A DNA stretch of 64,000 bases from Corbicula japonica (Eukaryota; Mollusca; Bivalvia; Venerida; Cyrenidae), in the NCBI GenBank assembly GCA_038501625.1, contig JAZAYU010000266.1, positions 248,001-312,000 of the forward strand, given 5' to 3'. The translations under genes were made by a program, and so were the position numbers. A model generated the notes under the pieces. It worked only from the letters and a program-made list of their open reading frames with translations, was not told where the DNA came from and searched no databases. Below, in pieces: positions 34,635-47,348 of the stretch; the stretch's first letter is position 1, and every line of letters begins with the position of its first letter.

Positions 34635-34775
34635 CTAAAATTGATATTTGACATCTAAGCTATTGAGCTAAGTAACAAGAGTAAAACTATAAGTAAGTAA
34701 GTAAGTATTAAATTGTATTCTCTTCACATGACAGTTAAATAAGAATTTTCAAGATTTTATATTTAAATTTGGAAA

Positions 34776-37620
34776 TTAAACAAATGAATAATAATAAAAT
34801 AAGTCAGTTTCTAAACAAATAATTTTTCTTCTTTTTAAGTAGGCTTTTCTAAGATATTTAGCAAGTTGCCTTGGGTGATTTTGTACTAAAACACACAACT
34901 GTCTATCTGCAGGTTGGTCAGCATGGTTATGTAATATATTTATCAAACAGTCTCTTCTCAGGTTTTCATAATATTTACAGGATATTAAAAAGTGACTTTC
35001 ATTTTCAACTAGATGTTCATCACATAATAAACACAGTCTATTTTCCACAGCCTCACCTACATATCGTCCAGTTTCAATTCTCAATGGGAGGATTCCACAT
35101 CTTAATTGAGCTAACAAAGAGCGATCATTTTTCTTAAGATTGATAAGTAAATAATCTTCTGTTTTAATTACACTTTTAAATGTCACATATGTTCTAAGTT
35201 TTGACATTTTAGTAATATCAGCACTCCAAATACTAGAATAATGATCAGTTATTTTACTATTCGCGGTAACCATACTTATAACTGATTTATTGTCAAAATG
35301 TATACTTAAGTCCAGTATTTGAAGTATTGCCTTAAAATCAGTGCACCAATTTTTAATAAGTGAGTGATTTTGATAATCAAGATTAAAGGCTTTCTTAGTT
35401 ATTCTGTTATCGCTGAGAGTACACAGTCTATTCCAGAGGCGAATAACGGATATCCACCGAGGGTAATATGCGGGAATCCAACCAGTATCTCCAATTATCG
35501 CAAGAGTAGGTGCGAATCTATGGACCCCTAGAAAATAACGCATGGCACGGTTTTGAACATTGTCAATTGATTGGTACCTTTTAAGGCCCCAGACCCCTGC
35601 ACTGTAATATAAGATCGGAACAGCACATGCGTTAAACAGTTTTTCAAACGATTTAAATCCATAGTCTTTCAGTGAATGTATTTTTGATATAATTTTTCCC
35701 AGCGCTATACCTGCAGGTTTCGACAGAACATCACAATTAGCAGAGAAATCTCCATTACAATGAAAAATAACACCTAAATATTTATGTTTTAACGGTTTCT
35801 AAGACATTTAAACCAATTAAAAAACTGGTGATCAGTCTGTGGTATACGATTATTGCGAAAATGTACACACTTTGATTTGATTAATCTGTATTTATAAGAA
35901 CTCTCCATTGTTTACACCAGTTATGCAATACGTTGAGCATTTGTTGCAAATCTTGCGCTGAGCTGAAGATCAGAACGATGTCATCCGCATAAAGCAGTAT
36001 CGATAGTTTCGAGCCCCCGATGTCAACTCCCAGGTTGAGATCATTCACTTCTTGTACAAGGTCGTTTACGAAAATGGAAAATATTGTCGGCGAAATATTA
36101 TCCCCTTGTTTCACCCCGGATTTACAGTTGAACCACTCGGTGTATTTCCCATTAATTCTCACACATGAAGAGGTATGTTGATAAATAGTTTAACTGAGTT
36201 ATACATTTTCCCGTCTACTTTATTTAACAAGAGTTTGTATAACATGATATCCCTATCGATAAAGTCAAAGCATTTCCGTAGGTCTATGAAACTGGTTAAC
36301 ACTTGTGAATTATTTCTTATAACACTTTTCAATGTAAAAATGTTGTCTTGACAAGATCGGTCTGGCCGAAATCCATTTTGCTCATCAGCAAGAATGTGCT
36401 CATTTTCGAGATATTTAATGAGACGTTTGTTCATAAAGGAAGTGTACAGTTTATTTAGACACGAGAGGAGACTAATGCCGCGATAGTTCATGGGAATTCT
36501 TGGGTCAGATGAACTGTCTTTAAGGATCGGGCATATGACTGACTTCCTCCACACAGACGGAATCAAAGATGAATCAAATATCAGTTGAAACAGCTGATGA
36601 ATAGCACATATTATGGCATGCGGTTAGCACAATAATTACTTAAACTATAGGTTTAACTGTTAAACCCATAGTTTAACAGACTTAAACCCAGGGTTTAACT
36701 GTTAAACATATAGTTTAAGAGTTGAAACTATGGGTTTAAGAGAAAATTGTGCAGAATGTTACTTAAACTACAGGTTTATCAGCTTAAACCCTATGTTTTA
36801 GTGTTAATCCTATAGTTTAAGACGTTAATCTATAGGTTTAAGAGATTTTCGACAAAATTACATTAAACTATGGTATTAAGAGACTTAAATACATAGTTTT
36901 AAGTGAATTTTCTTTAAACCTATAGATTGAACTCTTAAACCCATAGTGTAACAGTTAATAATTTTATTTTGAAGTTTAATAAGCACAATAATCCTCAAAA
37001 TCTGTTAACTATATAGTTAAGACTTTTAACTACGGGTTTAGCTGTTAAACCTATGGTTTGAGAGGTATCCAATCATTTTTCGAGTTTGTAATCACGTGAG
37101 AAGTTGTTGTTGTTATTTAAGCGGAAGTAGCCGTATGTATAACATATCGAGGGTTTAAAAATCTTGGAGAGGATGTGATTCATATTTTTGCTTTGTTATC
37201 TAAGTGACAGTTGACTTAGACAGGTCTAGAGAGTATGTTACATTTTCCTCACGGATAATTTCGTTTAAAACTCGCAAGGGCATTGAAAAGATGCCACGGA
37301 CAAGGAGAAACCAAGTTGATGGAGCGATTATGGATCCTTTTTTGTGTCCAAAGAAACTCAACAGTATACTCTAGCAGTTTCTCTTTTTTCCTGAGTTTGG
37401 TTTTAACTTATTAAATCCATATTCGTATTGTTATTAAATCCATATTCATATAACAATACTATAATTATTAGTTATTACTATTACCGCATGCCATACACAT
37501 ATAACCGCAGGAAATTTTAACACAAAGTACGGGATTTGGTCGTATCTATAAGTATCTTATAAATAAGTTCCTGCGTTTTACCTTAAATTTGATGTCGAGG
37601 GGTGAGAGTGAACATATTTA
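34776..37620 (-). pseudogene. LINE (CR1-like) retrotransposon relic interrupted by a foldback transposon
   Basis: Minus-strand frames give, in order, NYRGISLLSCLNKLYTSF and EQNGFRPDRSCQDNIF (36,159-36,566), GVKQGDNISPTIFSIFVNDL and LLYADDIVLIF (35,881-36,162), then the C-terminal LRCGILPLRIETGR and CLLCDEHLVENESHFLISC (34,776-35,543). The Y-A-D-D catalytic box is intact, but frameshifts and stops break the protein. No endonuclease is present, so the copy is 5' truncated. Coding similarity (VLKFPAVICAIHQLFQLIF) resumes across the insertion at 36,612-37,495. Confidence 0.85.
36612..37495. mobile_element. 884-bp TIR element with arrayed palindromic TTTAAAC motifs
   Basis: TATGGCATGCGGTTA (36612) and TTACCGCATGCCATA (ends 37495) are inverted termini matching at 14 of 15 positions. 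They are flanked by a direct CACATAT (36605-36611 and 37496-37502), a 7-bp target duplication. The left 450 bp hold about 20 imperfect copies of CTTAAACYATAGKTTTAAG-like palindromes. A 28-codon ORF (37,291 on, MPRTRRNQVDGAIMD) is not recognised. Confidence 0.8.
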
Positions 37621-37639
37621 AAGGACAGTTGCTAAGCCG

Positions 37640-38035
37640 TCAACCTGAGGCTTGGTGTGTGCACAGTTATATGCATTTCCATTACCACCGATGAACAGGC
37701 TTAATCAGAAAATGCGAAAAAGCATCAGGGCATCGAAGTTCTTTTCCATAGATCTATTTAAACGTCGTCACAGTTGCGTTGTCTGTGTAGTATGGCGGCT
37801 GAAATTATGGCCGCGTACATTCAACCAGTTCTGTCAATTAACACTTTTGAAGTCCGTTGAGTTAGATATTACTAGTATATATTTTAATAAATATTGAGTG
37901 GCGCTCAACTTGGGGCTTAACGGCGCGAGCGGTTTTATGCATATCCATCACTACCCATGAACAGGCTCAATCAAACAGAGCCTGTCAAATTTTGATATTT
38001 TCAAGTTCGGTTGCTTTCAAATTGTTGTTTAATCT
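37640..38035 (-). repeat. Two family B fragments
   Basis: Cores CGATGAACAGGCTTAATCAG (37,690) and CCATGAACAGGCTCAATCAA (37,964), the second preceded by AATATTGAGTGGCGCTCAAC. Confidence 0.7.
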
Positions 38036-38545
38036 ATAAATAAATTTTACAGGAGAAGCGAAAACACTGCCTCATTTTAAAATCATCAAGTATAAACCGT
38101 TCTGCTTTTTATAAATTGATATAGAAAACACATCATATTTATAGGGTTTTTAGTGACATAAATATTTTTGTTATTTTGCAATAATAGTTTTTCATTTGAA
38201 TTACCTACGTTTAAAGTTCCACATTTCAAACATTTCAATTTAAGCAGAATTCTCATAGCCAGATACATTTAACATTTGCAAGCTGAGTTCAATCAAAGAT
38301 TGCTCTAATTGGTAAGCACATAAAAACTAAACAAAACCATTGCATCAAAGCTCTGAAATTCACTATACTAAAACAATCTATACATGAACTAAGTTTATGT
38401 AAATCAACAATATCTTGAGGCAATTTTAATATAAAATTCAAGTTTTTAAGAAATTCGAAAAAAGCCACATTTATGTCTTCTATTCGGTTTTGAGGTCAAA
38501 TCATTTTTATTACATAAACACCTGACATTATTTTGACAGCTGATC

Positions 38546-39105
38546 TTAAAGGGAGATGTGCAAGGTCGAGCAGGCATACTCGGTAAAATCGTAAACAGAT
38601 CGATCTATGGAACACTTACATGTACTTTTCACTAAACTCTACATTTCAAACCCTCCAGGAGGAAGTTTTCGGTTAATTTTACCATTTTACAGGACCTGAA
38701 AACAATCCGCTGAAGAAATCCCTATACAAAAATACATTCTATATTTAGCGATCATTCTATATTTAGCTCATCGCTGAGCTTACTATTCGTGGTGGCCCAG
38801 GCATTTTGAAACAATGGCGACGTCGATAGTCGGCGAGGTACACCGAATGCGTACTTTCGTTGAAGTGATTTCGTGACAATCATAAAAACCACCGCAGCTT
38901 TACGCGGGAAATACAAAAATAGCTCACCTATGCGCGTCGCATAGGATAGGAAACGCCATTTATATATCTTTTTTTAAAAAAAAATATTGGTTTGAAATAT
39001 TTCGGGTGTAAATCAATATTTGAGCTTCAAAAAATGATATTCAACTGATTAATAACCCTTTTCGCAAATCTGTTCCATTCATCAATCCTGCACATCTCCC
39101 TTTAA
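38546..39105. mobile_element. piggyBac-like MITE
   Basis: TTAAAGGGAGATGTGCAAGG at the left and CCTGCACATCTCCCTTTAA at the right. TTAA at both ends is the typical piggyBac target duplication; the TIR is AGGGAGATGTGCA. 560 bp, noncoding. Confidence 0.8.
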
Positions 39106-39349
39106 CATATTGTAGATAAATGTCTACGCAGTATCTGTATTGTTTTCTAGACATTTGTCACAGCAATTCTAGAGTTCTGTTGCAAACAGTATTTCCTTTT
39201 TGTGTGTCTGCGCTATGTAGATAGAACTTTCTTTAGCCATGTTACTATTACTTGAGTTCCAACAGCATCACAAACTCTTTTTGTAAATGTGCAGCCTCTT
39301 TCTTGAATTTCCAATAGTTGACTTTTCATGTCAATATATCAACAACATA

Positions 39350-40177
39350 CAGTCAACACTCGTTGTGTCAAAATCACTTATTTATGAGTCAAAACATCGT
39401 TTATCTCGAATTAATTTCACGGTCCCGTTTACATTTGTTCTTGGTAACAATATCCATTCGGTAAAGTCGACTCAAACATTATTTTTATAGCACGAAAGTA
39501 AATTTAAAGCCCGCCGGCTATAAAATTCTATTTAAAGAATTCATCGAATAAGTCGAAGTGTAAAAATTTCCGCGGTCGGTTAATGCGCATGACATCATCA
39601 AATTGAGAATTTGCTAGGTGGTCAGGGGGGTTATGATTATTTACGAGTATTTACAAATTATTGATAGCCACCTATTTTGTGAAGTTTTTCATTCATTTAA
39701 TGCATTTGAATATAATTTATTGCAATTCAAAACAAGCAGCACGATAATGATGTTACCATCCTGCCGTTTCATCAGTTTACATTAGTTATATTCCTATGGT
39801 TTCTGTATATGTTTGAATGAATTCTATGGCACCGTCACTGTACACATGTAAAAAAATATAACATAACTTTTTGATGAGGGTGAGAATGATGTTATGTACA
39901 TGTAATAAATACAATAAAGTTAAATATTTATTTGCTTTGGGTTGATATACGAACCGTTTCTCGGGTTAAGGTTATTAGAATGACGCATTAAAACTCTCAT
40001 GTATTTCTTACGTACTTGCTCTTGGGAATAAACCGCCACTAGCGCTAACATTTATAATATCATAAAAGCAAATGGTTATATCATTCTTGCATTTTGCGTC
40101 AATTCGGACATGTCGAACCGGATATCTCGAAGTAAAATCTACGGTCCAGACGAATTCGACACAACGAGTGTGGACTG
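39350..40177. mobile_element. pogo/Tc1-like MITE, 828 bp
   Basis: CAGTCAACACTCGTTGTGTC and the right end GACACAACGAGTGTGGACTG are inverted copies with one mismatch, each flanked by TA. No transposase ORF. Confidence 0.82.
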
Positions 40178-40639
40178 TATTGAAGTTAGATCGTGTGATC
40201 AGTCTTGCACTGTCATTTTAGTTTTGCTATTCTTTTTCTTCAGTATTATGGATTGATGCACGTGCGTTTGCGTGTGAAATTCATTTGCGTTTATATTTTG
40301 ATTTATGTGATATTCACAATATACAAAACATAATATTAAGAATAGTGTTTGAAATGCCAAGGTCTAATTTATTTAAATTGTAACGTGCAACCGAGCGACT
40401 ATAAGTAAACAATAAAGGTAACTGATAACTGCCAACTATGGTGTTTCAAATGAAGAGCTACAGGGTCAGTGACATGGTGCTAGTGCGAAACTTCAAATTT
40501 GAACGATAACACAGAATTGCGGCCAAGTATAAGGATAAAAGATATACAGTTACAAGTCGGGGGTCACTAGAATAACCATGCTGAACCCCGTGCTCCGCAC
40601 GCGCAGTTATAATACTGCTGAGTGTGACACCGATTCCTC

Positions 40640-42900
40640 CCTGGTCGTCAGCATGGTGCAACTATCACTCAGACGGATCCACCGCTCCAAGCAGAAGGCC
40701 GGCGAAATAATCCCAAAAGCCTGGAATACTGACCCATAGACCGCACACAGCACGCTGGGACTTAATACGTGACTGACAAAGACGGGAAGAGATACAGGAC
40801 AATGACGACTGATGTTAAGCTGGAATTGAAGAGATTAAGACTGTTTTAACTGCCAACTGTGCCTCGCTTCACAACATGAGATAACACTGGCTGCCTAAAG
40901 AGAAGCCCACAACATCAAAAGAAGCATCAAAACTAATGTCTGAAGCTTAAAAGTGACATCCAGACCACCTGAGACTTTAGGAACACCCATGCAACCTCTG
41001 GCAATATCATCAAGGGCCCAGGCGAGCAGATGCAGATGGAGAGATGGTTGAGCACTTAAGGAAGATGTTCTCTAGAGAGAATAATGTCAACGATAGAGCC
41101 TTAAAGAACACTACCCCACTGCCCACCATGGATGAACTCGACTCACCACCAACCATCGAGGAACACAGTAAGGCAATTGACTCGCTGTTCTGTGGGAAAG
41201 CACCAGGCATTGACGGAATCCGACCAGGGTTTGAATTCAGCAAAGTGCTGGGAAGAGGGAACAATACCTCTAGAATTGCGGGATGCAAAGCTGATCTTAA
41301 CATATCGTAGATGTCATGAATCATTTTGCTTCTGTTTATTTATATATATGAAATCACAGATTCGATTGAAGTTACTTTCATCACACAGATTGGTGCACTG
41401 ACAATGGTGCTTGACACTGATAATGTGATTTTGTAAACGTTTTAACTTTTTGTGAATTATTTTGATTTGAAGATGTAAAGGGAGTCACGCTCTAACAAGA
41501 TCACGGGTGACTGCTGCGACATCAACTACTATCATGGGATCTCTACTCAGCATCGTGGGAAAAGCCTTTGCCAGGTAAGTACTCAACCGCCTGCAGGTAC
41601 ATGCTGGTGCGTGTATCCCGAGTCCCTCTGTGGGTTTCGGGCCAAGCGATCGACCATTGATATGGTGTCCTCCCTAAGAAAGCTGCAGGGAAGGTGCCGC
41701 GAACAGCGACATCCCCTGAACAAATCTACCTCGACTTCATCTACCTGACATAGGCATTCGATTCATTCCACGACAATATCTCCGGTACTGTTCACTACAT
41801 CGGACCCCTTCCCAATTAATTGCGGCGTGAAACAGTGATGTGTCTAGTCTCCGACACTTTTCGGCTTATTCTTCTACCTACTCCTGTGCTATGCATCCAG
41901 CGAGTCTGAAAATGACATTTTTCTTCACACACGGAGTAACGGAAATCTATTTAACCTCGCCCGCCTCAGAGCGAAGACCAAGATGCGCAACGTCCTCATG
42001 CGGGAGGTGCTCTTTGCCGACGACGCAACCCTCGCTGCTCATACGGAAACCAGCATGCAGCGACTCATCACTCTCTTCCATGTGTCATGCACTGAGAAGT
42101 TTTGCATCACCATCAGCGTCAAAAAGACTAATACTATGGCTCAGGATGTCATCACCACTCCAACAATTGCTATTGATGAGCACACCATGGATTTAGTGGA
42201 CAAGTTCGCATACCTCGGCTCCGCAATCTCCAACAACCAATCCATGGATAACGAGCTGGACGATAGGATAGGCAAAGCATCAAACGCCCTGCACAATCTG
42301 GACAATACCATACTGACCCTTAACACAATGATAAAGGTCTACCATTCTTGTGTAATGAGTACCCTTCAATACGATACTAAGGCTTGCACGCACTCAGAGC
42401 GACTGATGCGCAAGCTCCTTGGCATCATCTGGCAGGATCGCGTCTATAAGGCAGATGTTTTGACCCGGGCGGGTAAGTCAAGCATGTTCGCCATCCTCTC
42501 CCAGAGACGCCTGCTCTTGCTCGGACACGTATGCATGATTGACGACAGTCGCACCCTTAAGGGATCCACTATGGCGAGCTTGCCACCGGAACATGGCTCA
42601 CCTGTTGGCCCAACCTGCGCTACAAGGATGTCTGCAAGAAAGATCTAAAGTCATGCAATATCAACCAGCAGATCTCGAAACACCATCTTCAGACCGCTCT
42701 AATTGGCGTCCAAATATCAAAACCTGCGTCTAGCAGGCTGAGGAGGAGAGGAGAAGAGAAAGACATCCAGCGCAAGGGAAGGAGGAGCTGCAAATAGCAG
42801 AGAACCAAGTCTGCAATATTTGCAGCAAGTGCGGCAGGAGATGCTGCTCCCGCATCGGCTTATTTAGTCACAACCGGCGCCGCATCCCCACAAGTACGTA
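40640..42900 (+). pseudogene. LINE retrotransposon relic with C-terminal zinc finger
   Basis: Pieces in order: EHLRKMFSRENNVNDRALKN and CGKAPGIDGIRPGFEF (41,044-41,310); an unrelated ~170-bp interruption (41,311-41,485); DCCDINYYHGISLLSIVGKA- and CGFRAKRSTIDMV-like frames (41,500-41,680); REVLFADDATLAAHTETSMQ with the F-A-D-D box and VDKFAYLGSAISNN (41,983-42,648); LLLLGHVCMIDDSR; then CNICSKCGRRCCSRIGLFSH (42,810-42,880), a Cys/His finger typical of this LINE group. Multiple frameshifts; dead. Confidence 0.8.
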
Positions 42901-43670
42901 AACACTTAGATGCTGACACCATTGTATCTAGAAACACAAGGATACCAACAAACTGCATTACGCCGAAGTTTAAAACATTCCAAAAACACTTGCTTGATGT
43001 TCAGAAATACGCAGTGTCAGTTGAAATTAATTTATTAATTTAAGGCAGATTTCTCGGTTTTAATGTTACACAGAGCCGCACCCCACCATGCCTGAATTCC
43101 CGTTCATGAACAAAAACAAGTATAATGTTATGTTCAAAATCTTTTTTTCGAGGTTTCAGCTCTGAGACAGGCAATTTATTTATTATAACTGCATAAATCT
43201 ACTCAAGTTTTATATATACAATATGTAAATCATAACTATTTTCAATTATTCAGATCATGTATTTTAATTTTTCAAACTTCAGATTATGCACTATTTTAAA
43301 ATTTTCAAAACACACGATTATTAGCTGCGAAAGAGTACTATATGCTGTATGTGGGACGCATACAATTTTTTCGCACTAAAAATATCAATTAGTTTTATAT
43401 AGGACTTTTGCACATATTTCAGTTGTTTAAAGATTATTATTATATTTTAATGTCCAAAATATTTCTAAAGTAGATGAGTATATGATGTCTAAATATATAA
43501 AAACTATATAAACAGTTATTTTGTGATAAAATGTCGCTAAAACCTTTTCGCATTCACACCATGATGTGTTTTGTTCTCTGTGTTCAATATATTAAACTTT
43601 TAATCATTGATATTTTACAGACATGCTACTGTCAGATAAGATGTTGTGATGTGCAGCAACCTAATCAAAA
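42900..43670. other. Intron, nothing recognised
   Basis: AT-rich, without visible repeats or coding similarity. Confidence 0.55.
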
Positions 43671-43678
43671 GTATAAAT

Positions 43679-44020
43679 CAGTGATGGGACCGAATATACG
43701 AATATCCGAATATTTTCAAAACAATCGAGTATTCGAACACAAAAAAAATCGTATACGGATACTGGCAATTTTACTGCCACAATCTTAATCCAATATTGAT
43801 ACTCATCCATTAGAAAATTATCTGTAAATAGGAACTTGTTACATAAAGCTAAATGCTATGTTTGACTGTTTTAACAGGTAGTTAGTTTTAAAAACGTAAT
43901 GAGATTGACAAACCTTTACATATGGTAGGATATATGCGGTGTATATGCGGATTTTCGTATATGTTAGGATATTCCATGCGAATATTCGACTGTAGTTTTC
44001 AGTACGTGTTGCCATCCCTA
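43679..44020. mobile_element. hAT-like MITE with 8-bp target duplication
   Basis: Ends CAGTGATGG and CCATCCCTA (inverted, two mismatches), flanked by a perfect direct GTATAAAT (43671-43678 and 44021-44028). The 8-bp duplication and CAGNGATGG end are hAT hallmarks. The interior is rich in CGAATATTCG-type motifs. Confidence 0.88.
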
Positions 44021-44110
44021 GTATAAATTATAGTTTCTATTAAACTTCAAAGCGGTATTAAGTTGAATCTCTAAGATCCAGAAACAATAAAAAATATACA
44101 AACTTATTAC

Positions 44111-44353
44111 CATTTTCGTTTTCAAATTTAAAATATGCTGCATTTCCATCACAGGTGTTCTGAATTATATTTCCTCCTCCAGACTTCCGTTCATTGCTAA
44201 AGTACATCAACAAAGTTTCGAACAAATAGGGTGTCATATCCTTTGCTGTAACCTTGATTGTACATGCTTTCTCTTCTTTTGGGCAATACTTTTCCACAGT
44301 TACTGTATGACCTTTGATTGCAAATGTTTGTTTTTGAACTAAACGTTCAACAG
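44111..44353 (-). CDS. PARP14-like gene, exon 7: RRM-like module 6
   Basis: An 81-codon phase 1-1 exon behind a TATTGCAG acceptor. The core includes ACTIKVTAKDMTPYLFE and MYFSNERKSGGGNI, then a closing YFKFENENG strand. It is closely similar in layout to exons 3, 8 and 10 (SGGG subtype). A 342-bp hAT-like MITE lies 91 bp downstream in the next intron. Confidence 0.82.
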
Positions 44354-44424
44354 CTGCAATAAAATTATATAGATTACAATGTATTCATGTTCCGTCAGCA
44401 TCAATTAAAAAACAATCAAACACA

Positions 44425-44553
44425 TTGTTTGAGGCGTCTATTTTGAAACTGATAATTTGAAACCATGCTCTCTTTTCCTTTCTTTTATTTTGGCCGTCTG
44501 GGGAGGATGTTTCTGCTGAATGTGGAAATTGCTGATATGCATATATCACTGTT
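44425..44553 (+). mobile_element. Family A 3' end fragment
   Basis: GAGGCGTCTATTTTGAAACT to GCTGATATGCATATATCAC. Confidence 0.75.
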
Positions 44554-45022
44554 TCAATTATATTATAATCAATTCCAAATATTATAGTTTGTCTGTGTCT
44601 CAAGTAAATGCAGAATTTTTAGTTGAACAAATTTTGTTCAACTTACCAGTTTTTCCCCTTCACTTCAAATTTCATTTCGATAATTATGAACAGTAATGAT
44701 TTTTGAGAGTTGTATTTATTTTATTTCAAACAAATGTTTATATGAGCATTCAGAAAGAAAACTAGGTCGCAAATCAAGTAACGTAACCTCCCCAAAATGA
44801 AATCAATCATTCGGAAATGAAATTGTTCGCATTCCAATCAAGGCGGATCATATCAGGATGCTTTTTTTATATAATCAGTTCGTATTAAACTTATTTGATT
44901 AAATTATTGGTATGTTAGCACTGGTTGTTTAATTGACGTTATTTTTTTAAAACCCAGTACACTCTAGAATTCTAGGATTTTCAGATATATAGCAGAACGG
45001 AGAGGAAAACTCATATGCATAC

Positions 45023-45316
45023 CTTCTGGTTCCTGAAATTCTATTATAGCCGATGATTTCTCAGGTTGCATTGTAACCGCAACAACTTCAGCCTCCTTAT
45101 CAAAATACAGCTCAAGAAAGTATTCTTCGACCGCCGGGGGAAGATTAAGCACTTCTATCTTGCTACAAACTTTTTCTGTCGTTATGTGTTGTTTTGAATC
45201 AGTTTCCGTATTTTGGTCGTCTGGTTTTTCCTCGCATGTTTGCTCCTCAAACATTCTTATATCTAATTGTTGAGTTTGAAAGACGTGACTTGTATGTGAA
45301 ACTACTTGTCTTGCGT
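45023..45316 (-). CDS. PARP14-like gene, exon 6: RRM-like module 5
   Basis: A 98-codon phase 1-1 exon. A long hydrophilic, acidic linker (CEEKPDDQNTETDSK) precedes the module core KIEVLNLPPAVEEYFLELYF. The exon ends IIEFQEPEG. The linker makes this one of the longest single-module exons. Confidence 0.8.
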
Positions 45317-45344
45317 CTAAAAACAATGCGAAAAACTTTTCATT

Positions 45345-45482
45345 TGCAAAAATCGCGAAATGTTTATATCAGGAACCTCCACAGTCTATTTCAAAAAGGA
45401 CACCACAAACAATTAGTGAAAAGGCGAACCTTTGAGGTTATCGGCTTGGAACGGCCAGTGTCAAAGAAATATGCCACTGGGT
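45345..45482 (-). mobile_element. Family A 3' tail fragment
   Basis: GCGAAATGTTTATATCAGGA, then GGACACCACAAACAATTAGT and GTTATCGGCTTGGAACGG. Confidence 0.75.
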
Positions 45483-45859
45483 AACGTTCATTAAATTATA
45501 TGTGAGAATTGAAAAATAACTGTCAGCTCACTATAATATTTTCTAATATTACAGATGTCAAAAGATATTTGGATGTGGCTAATAAAATTTTATATGATAA
45601 AAGGGATGGATGCTATTTGGAGATCACAATATTTAAATATCTGTAAATTACGAATTCTCGTTACTTCCCATGAACAAGCTTAATCAAACTTGCAGTATTT
45701 TTTCGCACCGTGTGTTGCCTGTTAAGAATCTTGGCCATCGAGATGAAATCTCCTAAATCAATCGGCTGCTGTTTTCTCAAAAATCCAAAGACAAATTTTA
45801 TTTGAAATGTCTTTGAGTCTGCAGATTTTAAAGCAATTTAAATTACTTGCCTGACAACA

Positions 45860-46585
45860 TTGCAAAAATAGATGAAAAGGGAACTTTGAAAGCCATCGAA
45901 AACGACAAATATTAAAATATTGCAGGCTTGGTTTGATTGAGCCTGTTCATGGACAGTAATGGAAATGTATATTACTGCCCACACCTAGTCACGGGTTGAG
46001 CGCAACTCAATATTTACACCAATAAACAGTACAATTCTGACCATCCTAAACGATGGTGTGCATATGGCGGTGGACATGGAACCTTCAATGCTGTATTCAG
46101 ATTAATACCATTCCATGTTCAGAGGCGTATGGTCCCCAGATAAAAGAATGGGTTTGCCCTAAACGAGAAAACAATGGGCGGAACTAAACAAAATACAATT
46201 TTCACAGGGGATCTTAGAATATAAATCCTGCATATCACAGACAACGCCAAAGGCATAATTTAAAAAAGCAGGAAGTATATCATTGGGGTGATTGAACAAT
46301 ATTGGCTGGGAAATAGAATCCACCCATCTCATAACTTGCCGAAATATTAAAACAAAGGTCATTTTAGAAGTACTATTAACAAAGTACAAAAGTGTCGTGC
46401 TCAACGACATTTAAACGACGTAATTGATAACAACACTGATCGAATGTACGGGGAGGCTTTTTACAGCCGCCACACGGCACAAACAACGCTAATTTCAAAA
46501 TGTTGATGTAAAATAGCGATATTAAAATAGATGAAAAGGGAACTTTATAAGCCATCGAAAACGAAAAATATAAAAATATTGCAAA
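45860..46585 (+). repeat. Family B repeat, long copy with terminal direct repeats
   Basis: ATAGATGAAAAGGGAACTTT followed by GCCATCGAAAACGA occurs at about 45,873 and again at about 46,526, roughly 650 bp apart. Between them lies the full family B body, including the part seen (reversed) at 13,260-13,500. Noncoding. Confidence 0.7.
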
Positions 46586-46957
46586 TGATAGTGCCTCTAG
46601 CTGGGAGCGAACCCGCACCGTCACGGCGACAGCGCCTAGCCCTGCAATTCCTGCGACCCAACCAATTGAGCTAACCGGGACAACCCCCAAAAAGGTTGAT
46701 CGGATAGTCCTGATATACGTAACAATCACTGCATGACATTATGTACGGGGAGACTTTTTACGGCCGCCACACTGCACAAATAGCGCTACTGTGAATTACA
46801 AATGATAGTGCCTCTAGCTGGGAGCGATCTTGCACCGTTACGGCGACAGCGCCTAGCCCTGCAATTCCTGCGACGCAACCAATTGAGCTAACCGGGACAA
46901 CCCCAAAAAAGGTTGATCGGATAGCCATGATATACTTAACAATCACTGCATGACATC
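46584..46957 (-). mobile_element. Two tandem tRNA-derived SINE copies
   Basis: On the minus strand, both copies read GGTTAGCTCAATTGGTTG (A box), then GGCGCTGTCGCCGT and a B-box region: GGTGCGGGTTCGCTCCC in the first, decayed to GGTGCAAGATCGCTCCC in the second. About 215 bp separate the copies. A third relative is at 3.6 kb. Confidence 0.75.
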
Positions 46958-47348
46958 GGTAAGCTCGGTTTGATTGAGCCTGTTCATGGACATTAATGGA
47001 AATGCATATTGCTACATTAAAAAGGCTTGTTCTGAAGAGAACGTTTATATAAAATCTGTGCGTATTTCACGTCTTTGTTCTTGTTTGTTCATTGAGAATA
47101 TGTTGGGACCAAGTGTGAGGTTGGTGACCCTAGAACCTGGTTTAAACTCCCAATTGCAAATTGCTTTGTAACTGACCTTTCCAAGGCGGTAACCCACCGG
47201 GTTCTCTTTTTTGTTAAAATTTTGCTTGGTGTCTGTTTTGAAATTGGATATTTTATAAACAATGCTCTCTCTTCCTCTCTTCTTCTTGGCTTCTTGGATG
47301 GAGGGGTAGGGGCTGTGTCTTCTTAATGTGACAATTCCTAATATGCAT
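46958..47348 (+). mobile_element. Family B core followed by family A 3' tail
   Basis: GCTCGGTTTGATTGAGCCTG (46,964) is a truncated family B piece. From about 47,110, GTGTGAGGTTGGTGACCCTA to CAATTCCTAATATGCATTTT is a family A tail. Confidence 0.75.

Noticed and set aside
36630..37060. CRISPR-like array of short repeats
   Set aside because: Spacing is irregular, repeats are imperfect palindromes, the organism is eukaryotic, and the array lies inside a TIR element.
46376..46946. Two similar minus-strand ORFs (VSSIGWVAGIAGLGAVAVTV type)
   Set aside because: They read through the duplicated tRNA-derived SINE; similarity reflects the repeat, not a protein.
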